Translations under genes and position numbers: made by a program | In this document: positions 28,823-36,565 of the stretch, one piece after another | How positions within the stretch are numbered: position 1 is the first letter of the stretch | How the letters are laid out: each line of letters begins with the position of its first letter | From: an uncultured Paraprevotella sp. | GTDB taxonomy: Bacteria > Bacteroidota > Bacteroidia > Bacteroidales > Bacteroidaceae | Length of the DNA stretch: 64,000 nucleotides | Assembly (NCBI GenBank): GCA_947177395.1 | Contig: CAMWUI010000004.1 | Coordinates: 17,846-81,845, forward strand | Direction of reading: 5' to 3' | The notes under the pieces: model-generated | Told to the model about the DNA's origin: nothing | Databases searched by the model: none | Seen by the model: the letters and a program-made list of their open reading frames with translations, nothing else

Positions 28823-30169
28823 TTATTTTTTAGCGTTACGGGCACGAATCAGGCCCATTACTGTGCTTTTGCCGACACGGATGTTGTCCAGCAACTGGCG
28901 GTTGGACGGGCACGTGAACTGACAGGATCCGCATTCGATACACGATACGATGTTGTTTTGTTCAGCCTTTTCCCAATTGCGGAAAGCCGAGGTGGTCGCC
29001 AGCAGATAAGGTTCCAGACCCATGGGGCAGGCACCGACACATTTGGCACACCGGATACAGGGCTGTTCCTCGCCTCGCCGGGCCTCCTTTTCATTCATGA
29101 TGAGCAGGCCTGAAGATCCCTTGCAGACGGGAACATCCAGATTGAGCAGTGCCTTACCCATCATCGGACCACCGCCGATGACCTTTCCCGTGTCTTCGGG
29201 AAGCCCGCCGCAGGCATCGATAAGCGTACTCATCGGAGTACCGATGCGGGCGAGGAAGTTGGTCGGCGATTGCAGGCTTTTTCCGGTAACGGTGATGACA
29301 CGTTCCACGAGAGGCTTGTTTTTCATCACGGCCTCGTAGATGGCAAAAGCCGTTCCCACGTTCTGTACCACGGCTCCCACATGGATGGGGATGGCGGGAG
29401 GCGCCGGTACTTCGCGGCCGATGACAGCCTGGATGAGTTGTTTCTCTCCGCCCTGCGGGTATTTGACCTGTAAGGGGACAATTTCAATTTCCGGATAAGC
29501 GGCCGCTTTTTCCGTCATCAGACGGATGGCGTCTGGCTTGTTATTCTCGATTCCGATGAATCCTTTGGTCACTCCCACCGCTTTCATGATAAGAGCCACT
29601 CCCACCAGTATCTCATCAGGCTTTTCCAGCATCAGCCGGTGGTCGGCGGTCAGATACGGCTCGCATTCCACTGCATTGATGATGACGTATTCCGCCTTGG
29701 TTCCCGGAGGAGGGGAGAGTTTTACATGGCAGGGGAATGTGGCGCCTCCCATACCGACAACGCCGGCTGCTTTGATTTTCGCTACAATCTCCTGAGGAGT
29801 CAGGTCGGGGCGGTCGGACAGTTTTACCAGCGTCTGGCTACGGTCGATGCTCTCGTCCCATTCATCCCCTTCCACGTCCACGAAAATGGCCGGCCGGCGA
29901 TAGCCGCTGGCATCTACGATGGCATCGACTTTTGCCACTTTACCGGAAACGGAAGAATAAACGGGGGCGGAAACGAAGCCGTCTGCTTCGGCCAGCAGGG
30001 TACCTACTTTCACCACGTCGCCTTTGGCCACGACCGGTTTGGCCGGTGCGCCGATGTGTTGATATGTGGAAAAGACTGCCTGCTTGGGCAACTCGGCCTG
30101 TTTGATGGGGCTGGCTGCCGATAATTTATTTTCGGAAGGATGAACTCCTCCTAATCTGAACGTCTTCAC
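28823..30169 (-). CDS. rnfC: Rnf complex subunit C
   Basis: 448 residues. Order: N-terminal barrel-sandwich region (TFRLGGVHPSENKLSA), then the NADH/FMN-binding domain (GMGGATFPCHVKLSPP, VINAVECEPYLTADHRLM), SLBB-like segment, and two [4Fe-4S] motifs at the C-terminus (CIRCAKCVGACP and CIECGSCQFTCP). It is the soluble NADH-oxidising or NAD-reducing subunit bound to the cytoplasmic face. Length normal. Gap of 32 bases from rnfB. Confidence 0.96.
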   Translation of the reverse strand: MKTFRLGGVHPSENKLSAASPIKQAELPKQAVFSTYQHIGAPAKPVVAKGDVVKVGTLLAEADGFVSAPVYSSVSGKVAKVDAIVDASGYRRPAIFVDVEGDEWDESIDRSQTLVKLSDRPDLTPQEIVAKIKAAGVVGMGGATFPCHVKLSPPPGTKAEYVIINAVECEPYLTADHRLMLEKPDEILVGVALIMKAVGVTKGFIGIENNKPDAIRLMTEKAAAYPEIEIVPLQVKYPQGGEKQLIQAVIGREVPAPPAIPIHVGAVVQNVGTAFAIYEAVMKNKPLVERVITVTGKSLQSPTNFLARIGTPMSTLIDACGGLPEDTGKVIGGGPMMGKALLNLDVPVCKGSSGLLIMNEKEARRGEEQPCIRCAKCVGACPMGLEPYLLATTSAFRNWEKAEQNNIVSCIECGSCQFTCPSNRQLLDNIRVGKSTVMGLIRARNAKK

Positions 30170-30201
30170 TGTATTATCTGTTTTTTGTATTAAGGTTCGG
30201 A

Positions 30202-31143
30202 TTATGCATTCTCTTTCCCCTCGGTTTGCGCCGGACGGGGTGCTTCGGATACCGTTTGGGTCTCTGCCTGCGGTCGGCCGGCAGGGGCTGCCGTTTCGGG
30301 TGCGGGTTTCGGCTTACGCGGCGGGAAGTTCACGGCCTGGATGGCATTTTTTGGACAAGCTTCCTCGCATTTGCGGCACAGCTTGCATTTTTCCGGGTCG
30401 ATATATGCCAGGTTGGAACTGAGCGTGATAGCCTCGAACGGGCATGTCTTTACGCACTTTCCGCATCCTATACAGGAGGCTTTGCACACTTTGTTGGCAA
30501 CGGCTCCCTTGTCGCGGTTGACACATTTCACTACCATGCGGCGGCCTTTCGGACCCTTCGGACGCAGTTCGATGATTTTGCGCGGACAGGTTTTCACGCA
30601 GGCTCCGCACGCTGTACAAAGTTCCTCGTCCACTTCGGCGATACCCGTCTCCGGATTAATCCGTATCGCTCCGAACTGGCAGACGTTCACACAGTCGCCG
30701 CAGCCTAAACAACCGAATGCGCAGGCTGTTTCTCCCGTGCCGGTCATCAGTGCCACGCGGCAACTCCGTACTCCGTCGAAAGAAGCTATGCGCGGACGGT
30801 TTTCGCATGTGCCGTTGCATCGCACTACAGCCACCTTGGGAGCTGAGGCCGACACGCTCATGCCCAGGATGGAAGCCACTCTCTCCATTACAGCCTGTCC
30901 GCCTACAGGACACAAGTAGCCTTCCAGCGAACCGTTGTCAGCCGCTTTCACACAGGCACCGGCAAAACCGGAGCAACCCGGATAACCGCATCCGCCGCAA
31001 TTGGCCTGCGGCAAAACTTCCGCCACTTGTGAGATGCGCGGATCTTCATACACAGCAAACTTTTTAGAAGCGGCATATAATACCGCGGCGGCCACAAGGC
31101 CGACAATGCCTAAAACGATTACTGCAATCAGTATTAAGTTCAT
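30202..31143 (-). CDS. rnfB: Rnf complex subunit B (ferredoxin-like)
   Basis: 313 residues. One N-terminal membrane helix (about 4-26), the Fe-S domain CGGCGYPGC with downstream cysteines, then four CxxCxxCxxxC motifs (CLGCGDCVNVC, CTACGACVKTC, CIGCGKCVKTC, CKLCRKCEEAC), enough for several [4Fe-4S] clusters. A proline/alanine/glutamate-rich tail (about 280-313) follows. It is the entry point for electrons from ferredoxin. It starts 6 bases after the rseC-like gene. Confidence 0.96.
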   Translation of the reverse strand: MNLILIAVIVLGIVGLVAAAVLYAASKKFAVYEDPRISQVAEVLPQANCGGCGYPGCSGFAGACVKAADNGSLEGYLCPVGGQAVMERVASILGMSVSASAPKVAVVRCNGTCENRPRIASFDGVRSCRVALMTGTGETACAFGCLGCGDCVNVCQFGAIRINPETGIAEVDEELCTACGACVKTCPRKIIELRPKGPKGRRMVVKCVNRDKGAVANKVCKASCIGCGKCVKTCPFEAITLSSNLAYIDPEKCKLCRKCEEACPKNAIQAVNFPPRKPKPAPETAAPAGRPQAETQTVSEAPRPAQTEGKENA

Positions 31144-31149
31144 AACGTA

Positions 31150-31569
31150 TTAGTTTAAATGATTTATTGTACATGAAAATTTACGAGTGATTTTGTCCCT
31201 CCTTATATATAAAATAAGGTAATATGCTGCGAGGACGGACAAAGCTGCCAGTGTGCCGGCCAGTTCGTTTCCCGTCAGCGTGATGATAAGGGTCAGGACG
31301 GCAAGCAGCAGAATCAAAGGGAGACCGTAGGCCATGAACACAGCGTTCAGTCCCTGTGAAATCCTGATTTGCACTTCCACCTGCTGTCCTACGGCATACG
31401 ATGGCGCTTCCGGAGTATATACATCGATTACCTTTTCCTTGCTTTCGGCCGAGTGACACAATTGCTTTCCCGCGCAGGTAGCACAAGCGGCAGCCTGCCG
31501 GATTTTTACCCGGATATGAGTATGTTCGATGCTTTCCACCGTCCCGTTGTGTTTTATTATGTGGGCCAT
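31150..31569 (-). CDS. RseC/MucC-like SoxR-reducing system protein
   Basis: 139 residues. The N-terminal part has a cysteine cluster CATCAGKQLCH (about residues 32-42), followed by two membrane helices (about 75-115), the layout of RseC/MucC. In other bacteria RseC is associated with Rnf/Rsx complexes and SoxR reduction; leading the rnf operon here fits that link. The start codon directly abuts a perfect inverted repeat, suggesting local control of the whole operon. Confidence 0.88.
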   Translation of the reverse strand: MAHIIKHNGTVESIEHTHIRVKIRQAAACATCAGKQLCHSAESKEKVIDVYTPEAPSYAVGQQVEVQIRISQGLNAVFMAYGLPLILLLAVLTLIITLTGNELAGTLAALSVLAAYYLILYIRRDKITRKFSCTINHLN

Positions 31570-31603
31570 TTTGCAAAGTATACCTTACAAATCTTTGCAA
31601 AAT
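31568..31603. promoter_or_regulatory. Perfect 11-bp inverted repeat at the start of the rseC-rnf operon
   Basis: ATTTTGCAAAG (31568-31578) and CTTTGCAAAAT (31593-31603) are exact reverse complements separated by 14 bases. Each arm contains the palindrome TTTGCAAA, so the site has two palindromic octamers 24 bp apart. It covers the region immediately upstream of the rseC ATG where RNA polymerase should bind, so an operator function is plausible. Confidence 0.55.
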
Positions 31604-31810
31604 TACTTTTTATTTACTGATAGTCCGTATAACACGGGCAAAAATAGGTATTGGTTTACCTTTTTTAACGTAATATCGGGTATCCGTCCGGAAACCTATT
31701 CTCGCTTTCTGGTCCGTCCGGCTCGTTTCCTTCCGTCCGTATCGGGATAAAAAGCCGTCTGGTCATGAAGAAATACCGGACGATGGCATGTCCGAACCGG
31801 ATAGTTTGTC

Positions 31811-31818
31811 TATCTTTG
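31811..31818 (+). promoter_or_regulatory. Promoter -7 box for the OPT transporter
   Basis: TATCTTTG, 28 bases upstream of the ATG at 31847; no clear -33 element. Confidence 0.5.
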
Positions 31819-31846
31819 CGCAGGAAACATTAAAAATGAAAGACAG

Positions 31847-33847
31847 ATGGAAAACGAAGCAGAGAAACTGTCGGGACTGCCTGAAAACGCATTCCGGGAG
31901 TTGAAAGAAGGAGAGGTGTACGAACCCCTGATGAAAGCCGGAGACACATGTCGGGAAGTGACGTTGTGGTCGGTCGTGTGGGGACTGGTGATGGCGGTGC
32001 TCTTTTCCGCCGCGTCGGCTTATCTGGGGCTGAAGGTAGGCCAGGTTTTCGAGGCGGCCATTCCCATTGCCATCATAGCCGTGGGAGTGTCCGGAGCCGT
32101 CGGCCGGAAAAATCCCTTGGGCGAGAATGTCATCATCCAGAGCATCGGCGCATGCAGCGGCATGATTGTGGCGGGAGCCATTTTCACCTTGCCGGCGCTT
32201 TATATCCTCCAGTCCCGCTATCCGGATATCACGGTGGATTTCCTGCAGGTTTTCATCGCTCTTGTGTTGGGCGGTGTGCTGGGTATTCTGCTCCTCATAC
32301 CGTTCCGCAAATATTTTGTAAAGGACATGCACGGGAAATACCCCTTCCCCGAGGCTACGGCATCCACCCAGGTGCTTGTGTCTGGTGAGAAAGGAGGCAA
32401 TCAGGCCCTCCCGCTGGTGGTGGCCGGTCTGATAGGTGGCGTCTATGACTTTCTGGTAGCGTCTTTGGGGTGGTGGAACGAGAACGTCACCTCCCGTTGT
32501 TTGGAATGGGGCGGCATGTTGGCCGACCGGGCCAAAATCGTGTTCAAACTCAATACGGGAGCCGCTTTGCTGGGCATGGGGTATATCGTCGGTTTCAAAT
32601 ACGCTCTGATTATCTGTCTGGGTTCGGTGACCGTATGGTGGATCATTGTTCCGGCCATGGCATTGTTTTTCGGAGATGTGGCTGTCGTGTCCGGTGTCCA
32701 TCCGGTGACGGCGGCCGAGGCTTCCCCGGAACTCATCTTCACTTATGCCAAGAGCATCGGTATCGGCGGCATCGCCATGGCCGGCATCATCGGCATCATC
32801 CGGAGCTGGGGAGTCATCCGCAGCGCGCTGGGACTCGCCGCGCAGGAGATGAAGGGAAACAAGGGAAAAGCCGTTAAGGTGGCACGCACGGAGCTTGACT
32901 TGCCGATGAAGATAATCGCCGTAGGATCCCTGGTGACGCTGGCTGTCGTGTTCCTGTTTTTCCATTTCGGGGTGATGGACGGCAACATCGTGTTCAGTCT
33001 GGTGGCCGTGTTGCTGGTAGCCGTCATCGCTTTCCTTTTCACGACTGTGGCGGCCAATGCCATCGCCATCGTGGGAAGCAACCCCGTGTCCGGTATGACG
33101 CTGATGACGCTTATCCTGGCGTCGGTGATTATGGTGTCCGTGGGGCTGACCGGTACAGCCGGTATGGTGGCCGCCCTCATCATGGGCGGTGTGGTCTGCA
33201 CGGCTCTTTCCAGTGCCGGCAGTTTTATCACGGACTTGAAGATCGGTTACTGGCTGGGAAGCACGCCCCGCAAGCAGGAGACGTATAAGTTTCTCGGCAT
33301 ACTTGTTTCCGCCGCTACGGTGGCCGGGGTTATCATGATACTGAACGACACTTACGGGTTTACGAGCGGGCAGCTGGCCGCTCCGCAGGCGAATGCCATG
33401 GCGGCGGTCATCGAACCGCTTATGAGCGGGGGCGGCGCCCCCTGGCTGCTCTACGGCATCGGCGCCCTGATTGCCGTGGTGCTTACCCTGTGCGGGGTAC
33501 CCGCGCTGGCGTTCGCGTTGGGCATGTTCATTCCCTTGGAACTGAACCTGCCCCTGCTGGCGGGCGGACTTGTCAATCATTACGTCACGACGCGCCACGA
33601 AAAGGAAGCGGTAAACCGGGAGCGCGGAGAGCGCGGCACCCTGATAGCTTCGGGCTTCATTGCCGGAGGAGCGTTGATGGGCGTGGTCAGTGCGGCCTTG
33701 CGTTTCGGCGGCATCTCGTTTGATTACGAGGCCTGGTGGGAAAATCCGGCCAGCGAATGGCTGTCGCTGGGCATGTACGTCCTGCTGGTGGGCTTCTTTG
33801 TGCGTTATAGCATGATACGGGAGAAGTCCGGAGCCCTGAAAAAGTGA
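31847..33847 (+). CDS. OPT family oligopeptide transporter
   Basis: 666 residues with 14-16 predicted membrane helices. The N-terminal region (REVTLWSVVWGLVMAVLFSAASAYLGLKVGQVFEAAIPIAII) and NPLGENVIIQSIGACSGMIVAGAIFTLPAL are typical of the bacterial OPT branch, as are the NPVSGMTLMTLIL and GLLIGxxx-like TPRKQETYKFLGIL blocks. The family imports small peptides or metal chelates; the substrate cannot be read from sequence. Monocistronic between its own promoter and rpsP. Confidence 0.92.
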   Translation: MENEAEKLSGLPENAFRELKEGEVYEPLMKAGDTCREVTLWSVVWGLVMAVLFSAASAYLGLKVGQVFEAAIPIAIIAVGVSGAVGRKNPLGENVIIQSIGACSGMIVAGAIFTLPALYILQSRYPDITVDFLQVFIALVLGGVLGILLLIPFRKYFVKDMHGKYPFPEATASTQVLVSGEKGGNQALPLVVAGLIGGVYDFLVASLGWWNENVTSRCLEWGGMLADRAKIVFKLNTGAALLGMGYIVGFKYALIICLGSVTVWWIIVPAMALFFGDVAVVSGVHPVTAAEASPELIFTYAKSIGIGGIAMAGIIGIIRSWGVIRSALGLAAQEMKGNKGKAVKVARTELDLPMKIIAVGSLVTLAVVFLFFHFGVMDGNIVFSLVAVLLVAVIAFLFTTVAANAIAIVGSNPVSGMTLMTLILASVIMVSVGLTGTAGMVAALIMGGVVCTALSSAGSFITDLKIGYWLGSTPRKQETYKFLGILVSAATVAGVIMILNDTYGFTSGQLAAPQANAMAAVIEPLMSGGGAPWLLYGIGALIAVVLTLCGVPALAFALGMFIPLELNLPLLAGGLVNHYVTTRHEKEAVNRERGERGTLIASGFIAGGALMGVVSAALRFGGISFDYEAWWENPASEWLSLGMYVLLVGFFVRYSMIREKSGALKK

Positions 33848-33865
33848 CAAAAACAGGCGGGGAAC

Positions 33866-33897
33866 CTTGGACGGTTCAAATAAAAAGCGTAACTTTG
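33866..33897 (+). promoter_or_regulatory. Promoter of rpsP with a hairpin at the transcript start
   Basis: CTTG at 33866-33869, 20 bases, TAACTTTG at 33890-33897. The predicted transcript starts near 33904, inside or next to a perfect stem GCCGTTA/TAACGGC (33902-33908 with 33914-33920), which could protect the 5' end or regulate translation. Confidence 0.6.
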
Positions 33898-33948
33898 CGC
33901 CGCCGTTACGGGATAACGGCTATTTCAAACCTATAAACCTATAAAAAT

Positions 33949-34485
33949 ATGGCAACTAAAATCAGATTGCAGCGTCACGGTCGTAAAAGCTATGCTTTCT
34001 ACAGCATCGTTATCGCTGATGTAAGAGCACCACGTGATGGTAAGTTTACAGAGAAACTCGGTACGTACAACCCGAATACGAATCCGGCCACTGTAGATTT
34101 GAATTTCGAACGTGCTTTGTATTGGGTAGAGTGCGGTGCGCAGCCTACGGATACTGTACGTAACATTCTTTCCCGCGAGGGCGTATATTTGATGAAACAC
34201 CTGCGTGGCGGTGTGAAGAAAGGTGCTTTCGACGAAGCAGCCGCACAGGCTAAGTTCGAGGCATGGAAGGCTGACAAGCAGAAAGGTCTGGAAGCTTTCG
34301 AGGCAAAGCAGGCTGCTGAGAAGAAGGCTGCTAAGGAAGCGCGCCTGGAAGCAGAGAAAAAAGTAAATGAAGGAATTGCCCAGAAGGTAGCTGAGAAGAA
34401 AGCTGCCGAGGCTGCTGCCAAGGCAGAGGCCGAAGCTGCAGCGGCTGAGGAGGAAGCTCCGGCAGAAGCTCCTGCAGAGGCATAA
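33949..34485 (+). CDS. rpsP: 30S ribosomal protein S16
   Basis: 178 residues. Residues 1-90 are the S16 core ([42 protein letters not shown], with [17 protein letters not shown]). The remaining half is a highly charged Ala/Lys/Glu-rich extension, likely helical, about doubling the length of S16 from other phyla. Such tails are common in Bacteroidetes S16. A strong terminator follows, so it is not linked to rimM/trmD here as it is in many bacteria. Confidence 0.96.
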   Translation: MATKIRLQRHGRKSYAFYSIVIADVRAPRDGKFTEKLGTYNPNTNPATVDLNFERALYWVECGAQPTDTVRNILSREGVYLMKHLRGGVKKGAFDEAAAQAKFEAWKADKQKGLEAFEAKQAAEKKAAKEARLEAEKKVNEGIAQKVAEKKAAEAAAKAEAEAAAAEEEAPAEAPAEA

Positions 34486-34519
34486 TCAAACAATTAATAT
34501 TTCTTCTTTCAAACAAAGC

Positions 34520-34560
34520 GGATGAGGGGAAGACGTGACGTTTTCCTCTCATCTGTTTTT
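34520..34560 (+). terminator. Terminator of rpsP
   Basis: GATGAGGGGAA pairs with TTTTCCTCTCATC around a short loop, followed by TGTTTTTAT. Confidence 0.85.
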
Positions 34561-34642
34561 ATATATCCGTCCCGCTTTGTCGGGACAATGGTTAGAGAAC
34601 AATTCGTTCCGTCTGTTGGTTACCGGTACAACCCGACGAGCG

Positions 34643-34986
34643 CCCCCTATACACAAATGTTGGTCGAAAAAGGCTCAATGGTTCAAACTGTTTGATAGTC
34701 AGCGACAAATGATTCAGCAAAAGTTCAGCAAAGGTTCAGACTCGCTGGGAATCAGCGAGTAATGGTTCACAAATGATTCAGACCTGCTGATTATCAATGA
34801 GTAATGGTTCACGAATGGTTCAGGCATTATCGGTTGCGGCGCGCCGCGGCAGCCGGCTGCTGAACCACAGGGCGGAAAAACTGAAGGATAAGTGAAGGAA
34901 AACTGAAGGATGGCTGAACCATTTGTCGCTGACTATCAAATAGTTTGAACCATTGAGGCATTTTTCCGCAAACATGTGTGTAGGGG
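34643..34986. repeat. Large imperfect inverted repeat with internal ATGGTTCA units
   Basis: Left arm 34643-34718 and right arm 34912-34986 are reverse complements; the innermost 45 bases of the left arm (34674-34718) match the right arm with only two differences. The loop holds further copies of ATGGTTCA/ATGATTCAG in two units of about 41 bases (from about 34743 and 34784), each with a small hairpin such as ACTCGCTG/CAGCGAGT. Right of the loop are three 11-12 bp CTGAAGGA units (34880-34911). No gene is supported here, and no transposase is present. Confidence 0.65.
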
Positions 34987-35048
34987 AGAGGCCGGCGACG
35001 GCCTCCGCAGCCTTTCCTTCCGCAGGCGGTTCCCGTGCCGAGCCGTAT

Positions 35049-35166
35049 GCTGTCCACTTGCCGGGTGGAGTGCTGTCCACTTGGGGTAGTGAAGCGCTGT
35101 CCACTATGGGTAGTGAAGTGCTGTTTACCGGGTATAGTGAAGCGCTGTCCACTCGGTGAGTGGAAT
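35049..35166. repeat. Tandem array, 24-bp period, five units
   Basis: Units begin GCTGTCCACT or a close variant at 35049, 35072, 35096, 35120 and 35144 (lengths 23, 24, 24, 24, 23) and end in GTGAAG or GTGGA. The period of eight codons means both strands encode an octapeptide repeat in short open frames, but neither frame looks like a gene. Confidence 0.75.
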
Positions 35167-35173
35167 ACTATCC

Positions 35174-35265
35174 TTAGGTTCTTACGATTGCATTCCTTAC
35201 CACCTTACAATCGTATTCCTCAGCACCTTACGATTGTATTCGTTACACCCTAAGGATCGTATTTC
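35174..35265. repeat. Tandem array, exact 23-bp period, four units
   Basis: Units at 35174, 35197, 35220 and 35243, each containing a variant of CCTTACGATTGTATTC. The unit sequence is unrelated to the arrays on either side. Only 7 bases separate it from the preceding array. Confidence 0.75.
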
Positions 35266-35325
35266 TTGCAAGTGTCGAAAAGCGTCGAAGCGTGTCGACG
35301 TTTTCAAGTTGGTTTTGTTGCACCT

Positions 35326-35470
35326 TCATTCAGTACTGAATGAGGGTGTAATGAAGCACTGAATGAGACCTTAATACAGTGCTGAATGAAGGACTAACGA
35401 AGCACTGAATGAACCCCTGACGAAGCACTGAATGAAAGGGTAATAAAGCACTGAATGAAAATACGCCTCA
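35326..35470. repeat. Tandem array, exact 23-bp period, six units, opened by an 18-bp palindrome
   Basis: Units start at 35333, 35356, 35379, 35402, 35425 and 35448. Each begins with GCACTGAATGA or a one- or two-base variant; the rest of each unit varies. The first unit is part of the perfect palindrome TCATTCAGTACTGAATGA (35326-35343), so it carries two opposed half-sites and the later units carry one. Confidence 0.78.
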
Positions 35471-35843
35471 ATGTTAAAAAATATAGAGGTGAAAATAATC
35501 TTAAAATATTACACCCGGACGAAATTATTTATCGATTTTGTATTGGAAATTGCGGAGAGTGGCTGCCGCCAGGCAATTTTATTCCAACATTAAGATTTTT
35601 TTTAACTCCACAACGTCTATGAAACGCAGGGGGTCTGAAGTGTTCTGTTTGTTGATATGAATTTACAGATAATGAACTAATTAGGCTCTATTGTATTTCA
35701 CGGCAGCAATGCGAGTGAGATTTAGATAATTATCAAAAATAAAGATTTATTATTAGAGAATTATTTTATAGAAACCATTGCAAATGGAAAAAAATGATTA
35801 ATTTTGCACCCTGAATTCGCTTAACTATTACTGTTGGATTTTT
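35471..35843 (+). promoter_or_regulatory. AT-rich upstream region and promoter of the fimbrial operon
   Basis: No gene is visible. ATTG (35777-35780), 18 bases, then TAATTTTG (35799-35806) form a good promoter, 37 bases upstream of the ATG at 35844. An 8-bp inverted repeat (AATCTTAA/TTAAGATT, near 35495 and 35594) is too short and too far away to call an invertible promoter. Confidence 0.55.
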
Positions 35844-36554
35844 ATGCTAAATCATAAAACATTGAAAGCCACAATATCTATGACGGTGAGGGAGGACAGA
35901 AATGCCTTTCCCCGCAATGCTAATTTACGGATTTTCCGTCGTTATTTCAGTAGGCTCGTGACGTTCGCGGCATTTCTGTCCGGAGTATTGCTGTCGGCTT
36001 CCGTGCCGGCCTCGGCACAGGTGGCCGTGAAAACCAACCTTCTTTACGACGCTACGACCACGCCCAACCTCGGTGTGGAAATCGGAGTAGGTCAGCGCAG
36101 CACATTCAGCCTGGTCTACGGCCTCAACCTGTGGAAATTCCACAGCGACTCAGGCGACCGCAAGATCCGTCACTGGGTCGTGATGCCCGAATATCGTTGG
36201 TGGCTTTGCTCTAAATTCGACGGCCATTTCATCGGCGTCCATGCCATGGGCGGGCAGTTTAACGCTGCAAATATGAACATTCCGTTCCCGGGCGCATTCT
36301 TCGGTGGCGAGAACATCGGCAAAGGCCTGCGCGACTATCGACATCAGGGATGGTATGCCGGAGCGGGCGTCACCTACGGTTATCAGTGGGTGCTCTCCAA
36401 GCACTGGAACATCGAGGCTGAAATCGGGGCAGGCTACGACTATGTGAAATATGACAAATTCAAGTGTAACAGTTGTGGCCTCAAGGTAGGAGAGGGGCAT
36501 ACCAACTATATAGGCCTCACAAAGCTTGGCCTATCATTTATTTACCTCTTTTAA
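35844..36554 (+). CDS. DUF3575 outer-membrane barrel protein (fimbrial operon)
   Basis: 236 residues. A hydrophobic signal segment lies at about 38-59 (TFAAFLSGVLLSASVPASAQ) behind a long basic N-terminus; the ATG at 35880 is an alternative start. The mature part (VAVKTNLLYDATTTPNLGVEIGVGQRSTFSLVYGLNLW) is the DUF3575 signature, with amphipathic strands and a terminal aromatic (YLF) typical of outer-membrane barrels. DUF3575 proteins commonly precede DUF3868 and Mfa-like fimbrillin genes in Bacteroidales. Probable role: outer-membrane part of fimbrial export or anchoring; this is inference from context. First gene of the operon. Confidence 0.82.
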   Translation: MLNHKTLKATISMTVREDRNAFPRNANLRIFRRYFSRLVTFAAFLSGVLLSASVPASAQVAVKTNLLYDATTTPNLGVEIGVGQRSTFSLVYGLNLWKFHSDSGDRKIRHWVVMPEYRWWLCSKFDGHFIGVHAMGGQFNAANMNIPFPGAFFGGENIGKGLRDYRHQGWYAGAGVTYGYQWVLSKHWNIEAEIGAGYDYVKYDKFKCNSCGLKVGEGHTNYIGLTKLGLSFIYLF

Positions 36555-36565
36555 CAATCGAACAG

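Noticed and set aside
31763..33850. 695-codon open frame antisense to the OPT transporter
   Set aside because: Its His/Arg/Gln-rich sequence is what the reverse strand of a GC-rich membrane protein gives; the OPT reading has clear family motifs and a promoter.
34219..34485. Ala/Lys/Glu-rich extension of S16 as a gene fusion
   Set aside because: Long charged S16 tails are usual in Bacteroidetes, so this is not a novelty.
34953..35159. Short + and - frames encoding an octapeptide repeat
   Set aside because: The repetition follows from the 24-bp array in either strand; no promoter, no domain, and the frame ends with the array.
35326..35470. CRISPR array
   Set aside because: The 23-bp units are contiguous; there are no unique spacers of about 30 bases between constant repeats, and no cas genes are in the window.
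35471..35843. Invertible (phase-variable) promoter of the fimbrial operon
   Set aside because: I found only an 8-bp inverted repeat that does not flank the promoter; no recombinase gene is nearby.
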